Shown in pieces: positions 17,058 through 25,460 of a stretch of DNA of 64,000 nt. Location of the stretch: the NCBI GenBank assembly GCA_934365945.1, contig CAKRNE010000012.1, positions 1 through 64,000 of the forward strand, read 5' to 3'. Every line of letters starts with the position of its first letter. Position 1 is the stretch's first letter. Position numbers and translations under genes: made by a program. The notes below the pieces were generated by a model. The model searched no databases, was not told the origin of the DNA, and worked only from the letters and a program-made list of their open reading frames with translations. The stretch is from an uncultured Agathobacter sp. (lineage in GTDB: Bacteria > Bacillota > Clostridia > Lachnospirales > Lachnospiraceae).

Positions 17058-17939
17058 GTGACACTAGTTTTAAGCGTTTTAGAGCAGGGCATGATTTATG
17101 CGATCATGGCTCTTGGAATATATATCACATACACCATACTGGATTTTCCGGATCTGACCGTAGATGGAAGCTTTCCACTTGGAGCGGCACTTTCGGCGGT
17201 GCTCATCACAAAGGGCGTTAATCCGATACTCACACTGCTTGTGACATTTGCGGCAGGTGCGTTTGCCGGAATGCTGACAGGAATCATCCATGTGAAGCTC
17301 AAGGTGCGTGACCTTTTATCGGGAATTATCATGATGACAGCGCTTTACACGGTGAATCTTCGTATTGCAGGAAGAGCAAACCTGCCAATATACAATATGA
17401 CCACACTTTTCGACAATGATTTTGTCAGAAATGTATTTAAGGGCGGCTTAGCACAGTTTTCAAATGTGATTATCATCCTTGTTATCACACTTGTGATGAA
17501 ATTCCTGCTCGATTGGTACATGAGCACAAAGTCGGGATATCTGCTTCGCGCCGTAGGTGACAACGAGACTATCGTTACATCTATGGGTGTGGACAAGGGC
17601 ATCACAAAAATCATCGGCCTTGCAATCGCCAACGGCCTTTGCAGCTTAAGCGGATGCATTTTTGCACAGCAGCAGAGATATTTCGATATATCAATGGGAA
17701 CCGGAACAATGGTTATCGGACTGGCGAGCGTTATTATCGGAATCAGCCTGCTTAAAAAGGCAACCTTTTTACGTGTGACCTCGAGTGTTGTTATCGGAGC
17801 GATCATATACAAGGCATGTGTGGCAATCGCTATAAAGCTTGGTATGCCGTCGAGTGATCTGAAGCTCATTACGGCGGTATTGTTCCTCATCATTCTGGTG
17901 CTTGGAATGGATAGAAACAAAAGAAAGAAGGTGGCATAA
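17058..17939 (+). CDS. trpY: tryptophan-type ABC transporter permease
   Basis: This 293-residue membrane protein has about eight hydrophobic helices and belongs to the BPD_transp_2-type permeases paired with ABC_sub_bind proteins. It begins LVLSVLEQGMIYAIMALGIY and contains LDFPDLTVDGSFPLGAA, the conserved early loop of this family. The start is a GTG at 17058 with GGGGAGG upstream. Its stop overlaps the ATG of the ATPase, so translation is coupled. It lies behind the Trp T-box. Confidence 0.87.
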   Translation: MTLVLSVLEQGMIYAIMALGIYITYTILDFPDLTVDGSFPLGAALSAVLITKGVNPILTLLVTFAAGAFAGMLTGIIHVKLKVRDLLSGIIMMTALYTVNLRIAGRANLPIYNMTTLFDNDFVRNVFKGGLAQFSNVIIILVITLVMKFLLDWYMSTKSGYLLRAVGDNETIVTSMGVDKGITKIIGLAIANGLCSLSGCIFAQQQRYFDISMGTGTMVIGLASVIIGISLLKKATFLRVTSSVVIGAIIYKACVAIAIKLGMPSSDLKLITAVLFLIILVLGMDRNKRKKVA

Positions 17940-18712
17940 TGTTAGAGCTCAACCATATCCACAAATTATATAATCCGGGAACAGTCAACGAGATATGCCT
18001 CTTTGATGATTTTAATCTGAAAATAGATGATGGACAGTTCGTTTCCGTTGTAGGAAGTAATGGCTCCGGAAAGACATCTATGCTCAACATCATCTGCGGT
18101 TCTATCCCTATTGACGGTGGCAGCATAGTGGTAAACGGCACGGACATCACAAAGCAGAAGGATTTTATCAGACACCGCCGTATTGGCCGCGTATTTCAGG
18201 ACCCGTCAAAGGGAACCTGTCCTTCCATGACAATCCTTGAAAATCTGTCCATAGCCGACAATAAAGGAAAGACATACGGTCTGGGCCGTGGTACAAACCA
18301 CAGCAGAATAGAGCATTACAAGGAGATGCTTGCCGAGCTAAACCTTGGACTTGAGGATAAGCTTCACACAAAGGTTGGCGCACTTTCGGGCGGTCAGAGA
18401 CAGACACTTGCGCTTCTCATGGCTACGATGAATCCAATCGAGTTTCTCATCCTTGATGAGCACACAGCAGCCCTCGATCCAAAGACCGCTGAGATCGTAA
18501 TGCAGCTCACAGGCAAGATTGTGGCGGAGAAGAAGGTCACAACAATCATGGTCACACACAATCTGCGCTATGCTGTTGAATACGGAGACCGCCTTATCAT
18601 GATGCATCAGGGCAAGGCGATAATCGACAAGGCCGGCGCCGATAAGAAGGCTATGCAGGTTGATGATATTCTTGGCACATTCAATGAGATCAGTATTGAG
18701 TGCGGAAACTAG
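17939..18712 (+). CDS. trpZ: tryptophan-type ABC transporter ATP-binding protein
   Basis: This 257-residue ATPase has Walker A GSNGSGKTS, signature LSGGQRQTLALLMA, Walker B LILDEHTAALDP (with H in place of the usual P after DE) and switch VTHN. It shares one base of its ATG with the permease stop. The DEHTAALDP variant is common in this subfamily. It completes a three-gene importer regulated by tRNA-Trp charging. Confidence 0.88.
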   Translation: MLELNHIHKLYNPGTVNEICLFDDFNLKIDDGQFVSVVGSNGSGKTSMLNIICGSIPIDGGSIVVNGTDITKQKDFIRHRRIGRVFQDPSKGTCPSMTILENLSIADNKGKTYGLGRGTNHSRIEHYKEMLAELNLGLEDKLHTKVGALSGGQRQTLALLMATMNPIEFLILDEHTAALDPKTAEIVMQLTGKIVAEKKVTTIMVTHNLRYAVEYGDRLIMMHQGKAIIDKAGADKKAMQVDDILGTFNEISIECGN

Positions 18713-18738
18713 TGCATCGAAAAATAAATATGAATTGA

Positions 18739-18795
18739 AAATGTCCTCCTGTGGGAGTATTGTATAACTATACTTCTACTGGGAGGACATTTTAT
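18739..18795 (+). terminator. terminator of Trp transporter operon
   Basis: AAATGTCCTCC (18739-18749) pairs perfectly with GGAGGACATTT (18782-18792), with further pairing inside (AGTAT with ATACT). A T-rich tract follows. The hairpin is long (54 bases) for a terminator. Confidence 0.65.
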
Positions 18796-18829
18796 ATTTC
18801 AAGGATTATAGATGAGGAGATTAAAAAAG

Positions 18830-19306
18830 ATGATTTACGCATATGACAAGGTTTATCTTCGAATTGCACAGCGAAGTCTTGGGGAGATGCTTAGTTATGC
18901 AGTGTATGACCTCGGATATGAGCTGGATGATTATTATAAAATTTTTTTGCAGTCTAAATATAGTATGCGCTTTTCAAAAGGTGATTTATTTGTGATAACC
19001 GGGATGTCGGGCGCTGAACTTGCGATAAGGGTATTAGATATACCTGATGATGATATAATCATGCCTTCATACAATACAGCTAAAAGCCAGGAATATTGGA
19101 CAGGCTGGATATTAGCGTATTATCAATGGGAGAATGGCAGAACCTTTGAAATGATTGATAAAGAGATACCTATTTGTAAAATCAGAAATATGTATAATCC
19201 TTATCATGAGATGGATATTTCATCTGCCATTTTGAAATTGAGAGAGATGAGTCAGGCTTCAAAGGCATTGTGCTGTGAATCGCAGGATATTTTGAAGGAG
19301 GAATAA
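18830..19306 (+). CDS. hypothetical protein of unknown family
   Basis: This 158-residue soluble protein begins MIYAYDKVYLRIAQRSLGEM. I chose the ATG at 18830 because GAGGAG lies nine bases upstream; an ATG at 18812 would add six residues. It has no signal peptide or membrane helix. I recall similar short proteins (YAYDK.YL..A...LGE...YAV) beside small toxin or cell-surface genes in gut Firmicutes, but I cannot name a family. A second tiny frame begins on its stop codon (19306). Function not assignable from sequence. Confidence 0.7.
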   Translation: MIYAYDKVYLRIAQRSLGEMLSYAVYDLGYELDDYYKIFLQSKYSMRFSKGDLFVITGMSGAELAIRVLDIPDDDIIMPSYNTAKSQEYWTGWILAYYQWENGRTFEMIDKEIPICKIRNMYNPYHEMDISSAILKLREMSQASKALCCESQDILKEE

Positions 19307-19365
19307 ATGAAATTCTTAAATATTATACAGAAAATAGTCAATTACAACAAGCCACAAAGGAAATA
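19306..19365 (+). CDS. possible 19-residue peptide
   Basis: An ATG overlapping the preceding stop has a strong AAGGAGG site at the right distance and encodes MKFLNIIQKIVNYNKPQRK. The stop lies inside the next terminator stem. It could be a real leader-size peptide, the start of a deleted gene, or chance. Basic residues and the single amphipathic stretch are all that can be seen. Confidence 0.3.
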
Positions 19366-19384
19366 GTCCTCTGTGGCTTGTTTC
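19347..19384 (+). terminator. terminator after the hypothetical gene
   Basis: ACAAGCCACA (19347-19356) pairs with TGTGGCTTGT (19372-19381), extended inside by AGGA with TCCT. A short T-run follows. Confidence 0.65.
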
Positions 19385-19505
19385 AAGTTTGTTTAGTTTA
19401 TATCTCATTACATCAAGAAAAGCTTTTGTTATCTGATTATCGATGATATCAGCAGTATTTCGATTATATGAAATCTACAATAAAAAATGACATGACAAAA
19501 TCATA

Positions 19506-19534
19506 TTGACTAAGTAGACTTAGCTATTTATAAT
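19506..19534 (+). promoter_or_regulatory. promoter with palindromic operator before ORF6N gene
   Basis: TTGACT (19506-19511), a 17-base spacer and TATAAT (19529-19534) form a near-consensus promoter. The 14-base palindrome CTAAGTAGACTTAG (19510-19523) overlaps the -35 and fills much of the spacer, so a bound repressor would block RNA polymerase. The repressor could be the encoded protein itself. Confidence 0.6.
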
Positions 19535-19577
19535 ATAGACAAAGTGAGAGTGGCATGGCAATCAAGGAGGGAATTTT

Positions 19578-20633
19578 ATGGCAGAAGATAAAAAGAAAGA
19601 AATTGCAGTAATTGAAATTACAGAAGAATATATGAAGGATCGGCTTTATGAATTCAGAGGAAAAAAAGTTATGCTTGATTCAGACTTGGCAGAAATTTAT
19701 GGGTATGAGACCAAAAATTTTAAAAGGCAGGTTAAGAATAACATTGCCAAATTTGAAGGCGATGATTTTATGTTTGAATTGAATGATGAAGAAGTGGAAA
19801 ATCTTTCAAGGTGCAAAAATTTCACCTTGAATATGGGAAGAGGTTCAAATATAAAATACAAACCTTATGTGTTTACAGAACAGGGAGTATATATGCTTAT
19901 GACAGTTTTGCGCGGCGAGCTTGCAATTAAACAAAGCCGTGCACTTGTGAAAACTTTTAAGAAGATGAAAGATTACATTTTAGAGAATCGGGATATTATT
20001 GGTCAACGTGAAATACTTCAGTTAAGCAGGGAGTCTGCAAACAACAGAATAAAAATTAACAAAATTAACTCAGATATGATATCTCTTGAAAAGCAGATTT
20101 CAGATGTTGCAGAAGGCTTGAAGGATGTTGTGACAAAATCTGAGTTGGCTGATATGATGAACAGCTTTGTTTCAGATGATGATGAAAAATGGCTCATGTT
20201 TAATGCAAAATTCAGTAGTGCAGATGAGGTATATGAGTCCATTTATAAACAGGCAAAGTCGTCAATATATGTCGTTGACAATTATATTGGCTTAAGGACG
20301 CTGGTACACCTTAAGAATTCTCCGGCCGGTGTGGATATTATTTTATTCAGTGATAATGTTGGAAATAATAAACTTCACAACATAGAATTTACAGATTTCT
20401 GCAAGGAGTATCCAACAGTAAATTTGTCAATGAAAAAGACAGGCGGTATATTTCATGATCGTTTTATCGTATTGGATTATGCAACTGCTGATGAAAGGGT
20501 TTTCTTATGTGGGGCTTCATCAAAGGATGCAGGGGCAAGAATAACCAGTATTGTTGAAGATTATGGCGTATCTAAATATGCCCCAGTTATTGCAAGTTTG
20601 TTGAAAAATCCCCCTTTGGTTTTACCACACTAA
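19578..20633 (+). CDS. ORF6N DNA-binding domain fused to phospholipase-D-like domain
   Basis: This 351-residue protein starts with an ORF6N domain (about 18-130: VMLDSDLAEIYGYETKNFKR, then a GVYMLMTVLRGELA segment), a DNA-binding module mostly known from phage antirepressors. A coiled middle (about 130-200) leads to a C-terminal segment (about 215-345) with SIYVVDNYIGLRTL and FHDRFIVLD, then FLCGASSKDAG. This resembles a single phospholipase-D/HKD-like motif with Arg in place of Lys. Such fusions occur in gut bacteria without assigned function. No phage genes are nearby. A strong promoter with a palindrome precedes it. Confidence 0.8.
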   Translation: MAEDKKKEIAVIEITEEYMKDRLYEFRGKKVMLDSDLAEIYGYETKNFKRQVKNNIAKFEGDDFMFELNDEEVENLSRCKNFTLNMGRGSNIKYKPYVFTEQGVYMLMTVLRGELAIKQSRALVKTFKKMKDYILENRDIIGQREILQLSRESANNRIKINKINSDMISLEKQISDVAEGLKDVVTKSELADMMNSFVSDDDEKWLMFNAKFSSADEVYESIYKQAKSSIYVVDNYIGLRTLVHLKNSPAGVDIILFSDNVGNNKLHNIEFTDFCKEYPTVNLSMKKTGGIFHDRFIVLDYATADERVFLCGASSKDAGARITSIVEDYGVSKYAPVIASLLKNPPLVLPH

Positions 20634-20645
20634 AACGTCGGTAAA

Positions 20646-21368
20646 TCACACCCTCATCATCCCCGACATAATGCATCCTCCGGCGGCTCCACATTCCATA
20701 ACCTCAGCAAGTCGCGGAACACTAATGTCTGGAATGGCATCATAAGTGGATAGTGCATCGGAAGCTGTGCGGTCATCATTTGAAGCAATATTAATGCCGC
20801 CGATTGCATAAACCGGTATCTGAACTGCATCACAGACATTTTTTAAGAAATCAAGTCCGCGCGGTGGCAGTCCTTTTTTGCAGTCGGTTGCAAAAATGTG
20901 TCCTGCAGTCATATATGTAGCGCCAAGCTGTTCGGCTTTTATGGCATCTTCTACGGAGTGGACAGAGGTTCCGATAACCTTGAAGAATTGTTGATAATGG
21001 TCAGTGTTTTTTGACATATCTGTGGATATATTGCCGGACACATTTTTTTTGACATAAGCTTCAAGGATTGGCAATGGCAGATGTATATACGGATGCTCAA
21101 GCTCCATTGCTACATTTATAAAGCTGTGCAGCATGCACTGCACATCATATTCTTTACACAGAGCAATCACATCGCGTGCCAGAGACAGATATTCTGCCTC
21201 CGGCATATCCTTTTCCCTGAGCACAATTGCGTGGGGATGGAGCTTACAGACACGCTCGAGCTGTTCCATGAACGGACGGCTGCACAGGTGTCTGTTTGTG
21301 ATAGCGATTATATTATTATTCTGTAAAGCATGCTTTGAGTTTTTGTCCAAGTGTTTTTCTTCATTCAT
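20646..21368 (-). CDS. thiE: thiamine-phosphate synthase (ThiE/TenI family)
   Basis: This 240-residue TIM-barrel protein carries IAITNRHLC at the start, then IVLREKDMPEAEYLSLARDV, GTSVHSVEDAIKAEQLGATY and PVYAIGGI. These are the family signs of ThiE, which joins HMP-pyrophosphate to thiazole phosphate to give thiamine phosphate, and of its relative TenI. The middle is longer than usual owing to an insertion around ILEAYVKKNVSGNIS. It ends the thiSGHE operon, 90 bases after thiH. True ThiE versus TenI activity cannot be settled by reading. Confidence 0.85.
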   Translation of the reverse strand: MNEEKHLDKNSKHALQNNNIIAITNRHLCSRPFMEQLERVCKLHPHAIVLREKDMPEAEYLSLARDVIALCKEYDVQCMLHSFINVAMELEHPYIHLPLPILEAYVKKNVSGNISTDMSKNTDHYQQFFKVIGTSVHSVEDAIKAEQLGATYMTAGHIFATDCKKGLPPRGLDFLKNVCDAVQIPVYAIGGINIASNDDRTASDALSTYDAIPDISVPRLAEVMECGAAGGCIMSGMMRV

Positions 21369-21458
21369 ATTTTTACCTACACATACCTATATATTCATAC
21401 TTATTAAAATTAAAATGATACTGATTTTAATTCAAGTATTTCATTGTTTACAGGATTT

Positions 21459-22724
21459 CTACACGTAAATATAGTCGCTCATCACCGGCTGCAAACCATT
21501 GTCGAGCAGTGCATTAAACACCTCATCCACGCTTCTTCCATCAGAGATTTCAAACTGGTCATCGCCCTTGTCCTCTATATCGTCCACATGGCTTCCGATT
21601 CCGGTGCTGACACCGGCTGAAATCTTGGTGGCGGCGATATTTACGAGGTTGTCACGCACACGCGCTACCTCTCTTGTAGATACGGTGATGCTTGCAAATG
21701 GCATGAAAAGTCTGTAAGCGCATACCACCTGAAGGAGCTGTGTCTCGTGGACATCCTTTGGATTGATACGGTCATTGTTTATGATAGGGCACAGACGAGG
21801 GCATGAGAATGCAATCTCAGCTCTTGGATATTTTTTCTGGAGCAGGTATGCGTGATATCCGGTGGCAAGTGCATCCTTTCTGAAATCATCGAGGCCTAAA
21901 AGTGCGGCAAAGCCGACACCCCTCATACCGCCCTTAAGAGCACGCTCCTGTGCATTTACACGGTAAGGGAAAATTCTCTTGTGTCCGGCAAGGTGAAGAG
22001 TCTCATATTTGTCAGAGTTGTAGGTCTCCTGGAAAACGGTCACATAGTCAGCACCGCACTCGTGCAGGTATGCGTACTCGTCAGAGTTCATAGGATAAAC
22101 CTCAAGACCTATAACCTTGAAATATTTGCGGGCAATTTTGCATGCCTCTCCAATGTATTCGACGTCTGACATTTTCTTGCTCTCACCGGTGAGAATCAGG
22201 ATTTCCTGAAGACCGGTTTTGGCGATTGCAGCCATTTCCTTTTCGATTTCTGAGGCATTCAGCTTTGCGCGGTTGATTTTATTGTGACAGTTGAAACCAC
22301 AGTAGATACAGTAGTTTTCGCAGTAGTTTGATATGTAAAGCGGTGTAAACATGCACACGCTGTTGCCGAAGTGCTTTCTGGTCTCAATCTGTGCAGCCTG
22401 TGCGATTTCCTCAATAAATGGCTGTGCAGCAGGCGAGAGCAGGGCTTTGAAATCCTCCAATGTGCGGTATTCGTGGGAGAGCGCCGCGCGTACATCGGCT
22501 GCGGTGTATTTGTCGTAGTCGTATGCATCCATTTCGGCAACTACCCTGTCCATGATATCGGAGTCAAGCACCTCCATATCAGGCAGATATTTCATATGGT
22601 CTATTCTGTTTTTCTTCATGTCCTCGAGGATTACTTCGTTTACAATGCTGTCGTTGAAGTGGTCATCGTGGGCGATATTTGCATTGATATCTTTGTCGTT
22701 TGTTATATTTATATCGTTAGTCAT
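21459..22724 (-). CDS. thiH: 2-iminoacetate synthase ThiH (radical SAM)
   Basis: This 421-residue radical SAM enzyme cleaves tyrosine to give dehydroglycine for the thiazole of thiamine. The cluster motif is C-x3-C-x2-C in SNYCENYCIYCGFN, and the family segments EILILTGESKK and SITVSTREV follow. It has an N-terminal extension of about 40 residues rich in Asn and Asp before the conserved start. AAGGGAA precedes the ATG at 22724, but a later start is possible. It lies between thiG and thiE and is related to hydG at 33936. Confidence 0.93.
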   Translation of the reverse strand: MTNDINITNDKDINANIAHDDHFNDSIVNEVILEDMKKNRIDHMKYLPDMEVLDSDIMDRVVAEMDAYDYDKYTAADVRAALSHEYRTLEDFKALLSPAAQPFIEEIAQAAQIETRKHFGNSVCMFTPLYISNYCENYCIYCGFNCHNKINRAKLNASEIEKEMAAIAKTGLQEILILTGESKKMSDVEYIGEACKIARKYFKVIGLEVYPMNSDEYAYLHECGADYVTVFQETYNSDKYETLHLAGHKRIFPYRVNAQERALKGGMRGVGFAALLGLDDFRKDALATGYHAYLLQKKYPRAEIAFSCPRLCPIINNDRINPKDVHETQLLQVVCAYRLFMPFASITVSTREVARVRDNLVNIAATKISAGVSTGIGSHVDDIEDKGDDQFEISDGRSVDEVFNALLDNGLQPVMSDYIYV

Positions 22725-22813
22725 TATGTGTTCCCTTCAAAAGCTAATTATCATATTTGTGCTTTATATATAATGATATGAGGATCAAAAGGTATTTTGC
22801 CCCTCATTTATGA

Positions 22814-23602
22814 TTAGTCACGCAGATATCCTGTAAGAGGGGATGATGCGCTGGCGCCCTTTGTCAGAGTGCGTCCGAGTCCTGACAGATAAGCCATTCT
22901 TCCGGCCTCGATAGCCTTTTTAAATGCTTCTGCCATTATCTCAACATCACCGGCTGTTGCAACGGCGGTGTTTGCCATGACTGCGGCAGCACCCATTTCC
23001 ATAGCCTCGCATGCCTGTGAAGGGCGGCCGATGCCTGCATCCACGATGATAGGCAAATCAATTTCATCAATCAGAATCTGGATAAATTCCTTTGTGCAGA
23101 TACCCTTGTTTGAGCCGATTGGCGCGCCGAGAGGCATGATGCAGGCAGCACCGGCATTTGCAAGGTCTCTTGCCACGTTGAGGTCAGGATACATGTAAGG
23201 CATTACGACAAAGCCCTCCTTGGCAAGAATCTCTGTAGCCTTTATTGTCTCAAAGTTGTCCGGAAGCAGATATTTGCTGTCGCGCATGATTTCAATTTTC
23301 ACGAAGTCTCCACAGCCCAGCTCGCGGGACAGACGTGCGATTCTTACAGCCTCATCGGCATTTCTGGCACCTGATGTGTTTGGAAGCAATGTGACATTGT
23401 TCGGAATATAGTCGAGGATGTTTGCCAGTCCTCCATCGTTTGCACGGCGCAGAGCCAGTGTGATAATCTGTGCATCAGCCTTCTCAATGCAGGCCTTTAC
23501 CAGGTCGAGTGAAAACTTTCCCGAACCGAGAATGAAACGTGAGGTAAATTCGTGACCTCCTAAAACTAATTTGTCGTTTGCTAAATCTATATTTTTACTC
23601 AT
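22814..23602 (-). CDS. thiG: thiazole synthase ThiG
   Basis: This 262-residue enzyme forms the thiazole phosphate ring from deoxyxylulose phosphate, ThiS thiocarboxylate and dehydroglycine. Seen are [12 protein letters not shown] near the start, [30 protein letters not shown] and [12 protein letters not shown], all ThiG signatures. AAGGAGTT precedes the ATG. It lies between thiS and thiH, its direct partners in the same ring-forming step. Confidence 0.95.
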   Translation of the reverse strand: MSKNIDLANDKLVLGGHEFTSRFILGSGKFSLDLVKACIEKADAQIITLALRRANDGGLANILDYIPNNVTLLPNTSGARNADEAVRIARLSRELGCGDFVKIEIMRDSKYLLPDNFETIKATEILAKEGFVVMPYMYPDLNVARDLANAGAACIMPLGAPIGSNKGICTKEFIQILIDEIDLPIIVDAGIGRPSQACEAMEMGAAAVMANTAVATAGDVEIMAEAFKKAIEAGRMAYLSGLGRTLTKGASASSPLTGYLRD

Positions 23603-23652
23603 GATTAACTCCTTATGTATTTATTGGTAGTGTAAAAAGTGTTTGATTTTAA

Positions 23653-23850
23653 TCAGCCCCCACCCATAAAGCTTAAAATCTCTACCACATCGCCGTCTGC
23701 GATAGCAGTGCTGTCATATTCAGTCTTTGGAAGAATCTCTTCATTCAGCTCCACAACAATGTGTTTAGGGTTGTAATTGTTGGCTGAAAGATACTGCGAA
23801 ACAGTCATGCCGCATACATCTGCAGCTTCTTTGCCGTTGATTTTTACCAT
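23653..23850 (-). CDS. thiS: sulfur-carrier protein ThiS
   Basis: This 65-residue ubiquitin-like carrier ends in GGG (ILSFMGGG), the C-terminal glycine that is thiocarboxylated and gives sulfur to ThiG. The ATG at 23850 has GAAAGGAG upstream; an in-frame extension to 23958 has no ribosome site and overlaps the leader. It is first in the operon. No thiF adenylyltransferase is in the window, so it must be encoded elsewhere. Confidence 0.93.
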   Translation of the reverse strand: MVKINGKEAADVCGMTVSQYLSANNYNPKHIVVELNEEILPKTEYDSTAIADGDVVEILSFMGGG

Positions 23851-23910
23851 TGTGCGTCTCCTTTCAGGATTGAGATGTGAAAAAAGGGGATTAACCCAAC
23901 GCAATATACT

Positions 23911-23964
23911 AAAAAAGAGCTCACAAAGTAATACACCCGCGGTGGTGTACCCCTTCATGAACTC
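23911..23964 (-). terminator. leader terminator (attenuator candidate) before thiS
   Basis: On the minus strand GAGTTCA pairs with TGAGCTC across an inner TACACC/GGTGTA stem, and six T follow. No minus-strand gene lies upstream, so the hairpin can only act on the thi transcript itself. It lies about 60-110 bases after the predicted start site and 60 bases before thiS. Confidence 0.6.
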
Positions 23965-24044
23965 TGTTCACTCTCAAAAATCCGATATTAAACTATGTAA
24001 ATATGTAAAATTAAAAGGGAGATACCAATAATTTTACAAACATG

Positions 24045-24073
24045 AGTATAGTACCTTGCACCAGCAAAGTCAA
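24045..24073 (-). promoter_or_regulatory. promoter of thi operon with dyad in the spacer
   Basis: Reading the minus strand, TTGACT (24073-24068), a 17-base spacer and TATACT (24050-24045) form a strong promoter. ACTTTGC and GCAAGGT, separated by TGGT, form an imperfect dyad spanning the end of the -35 and the spacer. This arrangement is used by MerR-type regulators, although those promoters usually have 19-20-base spacers. Confidence 0.55.
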
Positions 24074-24173
24074 CCTAATTTTAATAAAACCTACATTACA
24101 ACAATTTCCAACAAATTTTACATAACGCAGACAGTATATTTTCATGAAGATGGTATGTTATAAAAGGTAAATA

Positions 24174-24325
24174 TTCAGAACCACCCCCACACATATGAGC
24201 AAAATTAGCTGCGTAGCAGCGGCGCTAAACGTCCGGTGGACGTTTGTTCAGCGCGGACCGGAACGGAGTGTAGACAAAGCACGAGTATCGTGCGGTTTTG
24301 TGAATGTGCGTGGGGTGGTTCTGAA
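24174..24325. repeat. palindromic intergenic element with 21-22-bp inverted ends
   Basis: The ends TTCAGAACCACCCC... (24174-24194) and ...GGGGTGGTTCTGAA (24304-24325) are inverted repeats with one or two differences. Inside are smaller hairpins: GCTGC/GCAGC, CGCTAAACGTCC with GGACGTTTGTTCAGCG, CCGGAACGG and GCACGAGTATCGTGC. The whole 152-base unit can fold into one branched cruciform. A truncated copy of its right end is at 24605-24641. It resembles a MITE or REP-like mobile repeat; no clear target duplication is seen. Confidence 0.65.
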
Positions 24326-24368
24326 AAATTACGAAAAAATCTTATAGCTGATTTGATGGAGGAAAAAT

Positions 24369-24587
24369 ATGTTTAACGAAGAAATAATAACAAAATACAG
24401 ATACATAATATTACTTCTTGGCACAGCAATATCGTTTGCCTTTGGTTTTGCGGTGGCATTTGCACTTGCAAAGCTGTGTGGAGTGATGGTTGCAAATGCA
24501 GTGTTCAATATTGCTCTCACAGCAGGCGGTGTCACAGGAATGCTTGGATTTGTATGCATCTGTCTGGCAGAGCTGAGACGCATGTAG
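24369..24587 (+). CDS. small two-helix membrane protein
   Basis: This 72-residue protein has two predicted membrane helices (about 13-38 and 42-64), with charged ends and LAELRRM at the C-terminus. A good GGAGG site lies before the ATG. The truncated copy of the palindromic element begins about 20 bases after its stop. I recognise no family and can suggest no function. Confidence 0.6.
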   Translation: MFNEEIITKYRYIILLLGTAISFAFGFAVAFALAKLCGVMVANAVFNIALTAGGVTGMLGFVCICLAELRRM

Positions 24588-24604
24588 TACATCAGAAAGC
24601 TGTT

Positions 24605-24641
24605 GTATCGTGCGGTTTTGCGAATGTGTGGGGGATCTGAA
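24605..24641 (+). repeat. truncated copy of the palindromic element
   Basis: ATCGTGCGGTTTTGCGAATG and the GTGGGGG..TCTGAA that follows match the right end of the element at 24287-24325 with a few changes. The left end and middle are missing. Confidence 0.6.
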
Positions 24642-24682
24642 TAGCTACTTATAAAAAAAGAAAGGAAACGGAATAAATAATT

Positions 24683-25339
24683 TTGACATACGACGAAATA
24701 AAAAAGAACAAAGAAATATGTGAATGCCTGCGCAAGGGAGATGAAAACCTCGGAGTACTGGGCTACACAGATCATTCGGCGGCACACTGCACGATGGTTG
24801 CAAAGCGGGCTGCATATATTTTAAAAAAATTCGGATACAGTGAAGAGGATATTGAGCTTGTAAAGATTGCGGGCTTTATGCATGATATTGGAAATGTGGT
24901 CAACAGAAAGCATCATGCTGAGTACGGAGCGATTTTAGCGAACGAGATTCTTAAAAAGACTGATATGAGCATGAAAGACAGGATTACGGTTGTCTCTGCG
25001 ATAGGTCATCACGATGAGTCCACAGGAGGCGCAACGGATCCGGTCTCTGCAGCTCTTATCATTGCAGACAAGACGGATGTGCGAAGAAACCGTGTCAGGG
25101 AAAAGGCAAAGGAAAATTTTGACATTCACGACAGGGTAAATTACGCTGTTACGGATGCGGCACTCAAGATTAATACAGATAAAAAGGTCATTGCACTCAA
25201 TCTCCAGATTGATACAAGCATCTGCTCGATGTATGAGTATTTTGATATTTTCTTAGGGCGCATGATGATGTGCCGCGGTGCCGCCGGGATACTCGGAGCT
25301 ACCTTCAAGCTCACAGCCAATGGCTCTAAGGTATTGTGA
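24683..25339 (+). CDS. HD-domain phosphohydrolase
   Basis: This 218-residue soluble protein has the HD-superfamily metal-binding pattern: H in DHSAAHC, the HD pair in GFMHDIGN, then H in GHHDES and D in IADKTDVR. These hydrolases act on phosphodiesters or nucleotides. The start is TTG at 24683 with GAAAGGAAA upstream. A second, unrelated HD protein is at 52185. The substrate is not readable from sequence. Confidence 0.85.
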   Translation: MTYDEIKKNKEICECLRKGDENLGVLGYTDHSAAHCTMVAKRAAYILKKFGYSEEDIELVKIAGFMHDIGNVVNRKHHAEYGAILANEILKKTDMSMKDRITVVSAIGHHDESTGGATDPVSAALIIADKTDVRRNRVREKAKENFDIHDRVNYAVTDAALKINTDKKVIALNLQIDTSICSMYEYFDIFLGRMMMCRGAAGILGATFKLTANGSKVL

Positions 25340-25348
25340 TGTTTACGA

Positions 25349-25377
25349 TTGATTTTATTTGCACATGAATATATAAT
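25349..25377 (+). promoter_or_regulatory. predicted promoter of SNF2 helicase gene
   Basis: TTGATT (25349-25354), 17 bases and TATAAT (25372-25377), 84 bases before the gene. Confidence 0.5.
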
Positions 25378-25460
25378 TTTGTGTATGAGTGAATTACAGT
25401 TAATGATAAATTCACACAGAAATTTGTATATTTATCTATGCAGAAATCAGGAGTACACAT

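Noticed and set aside
23930..23952. T-box-like ACCACCGCGGGT in the thi leader
   Set aside because: It lacks the TGGN bulge sequence and any stem I or specifier region; it is the loop of the attenuator hairpin.
23851..24045. TPP riboswitch expected before thiS
   Set aside because: The conserved THI-box segments are not present on the minus strand; only a terminator hairpin is seen.
24195..24348. 50-codon frame MSKISCVAAALN... inside the palindromic element
   Set aside because: No ribosome site; the sequence is explained by the inverted repeats and hairpins.
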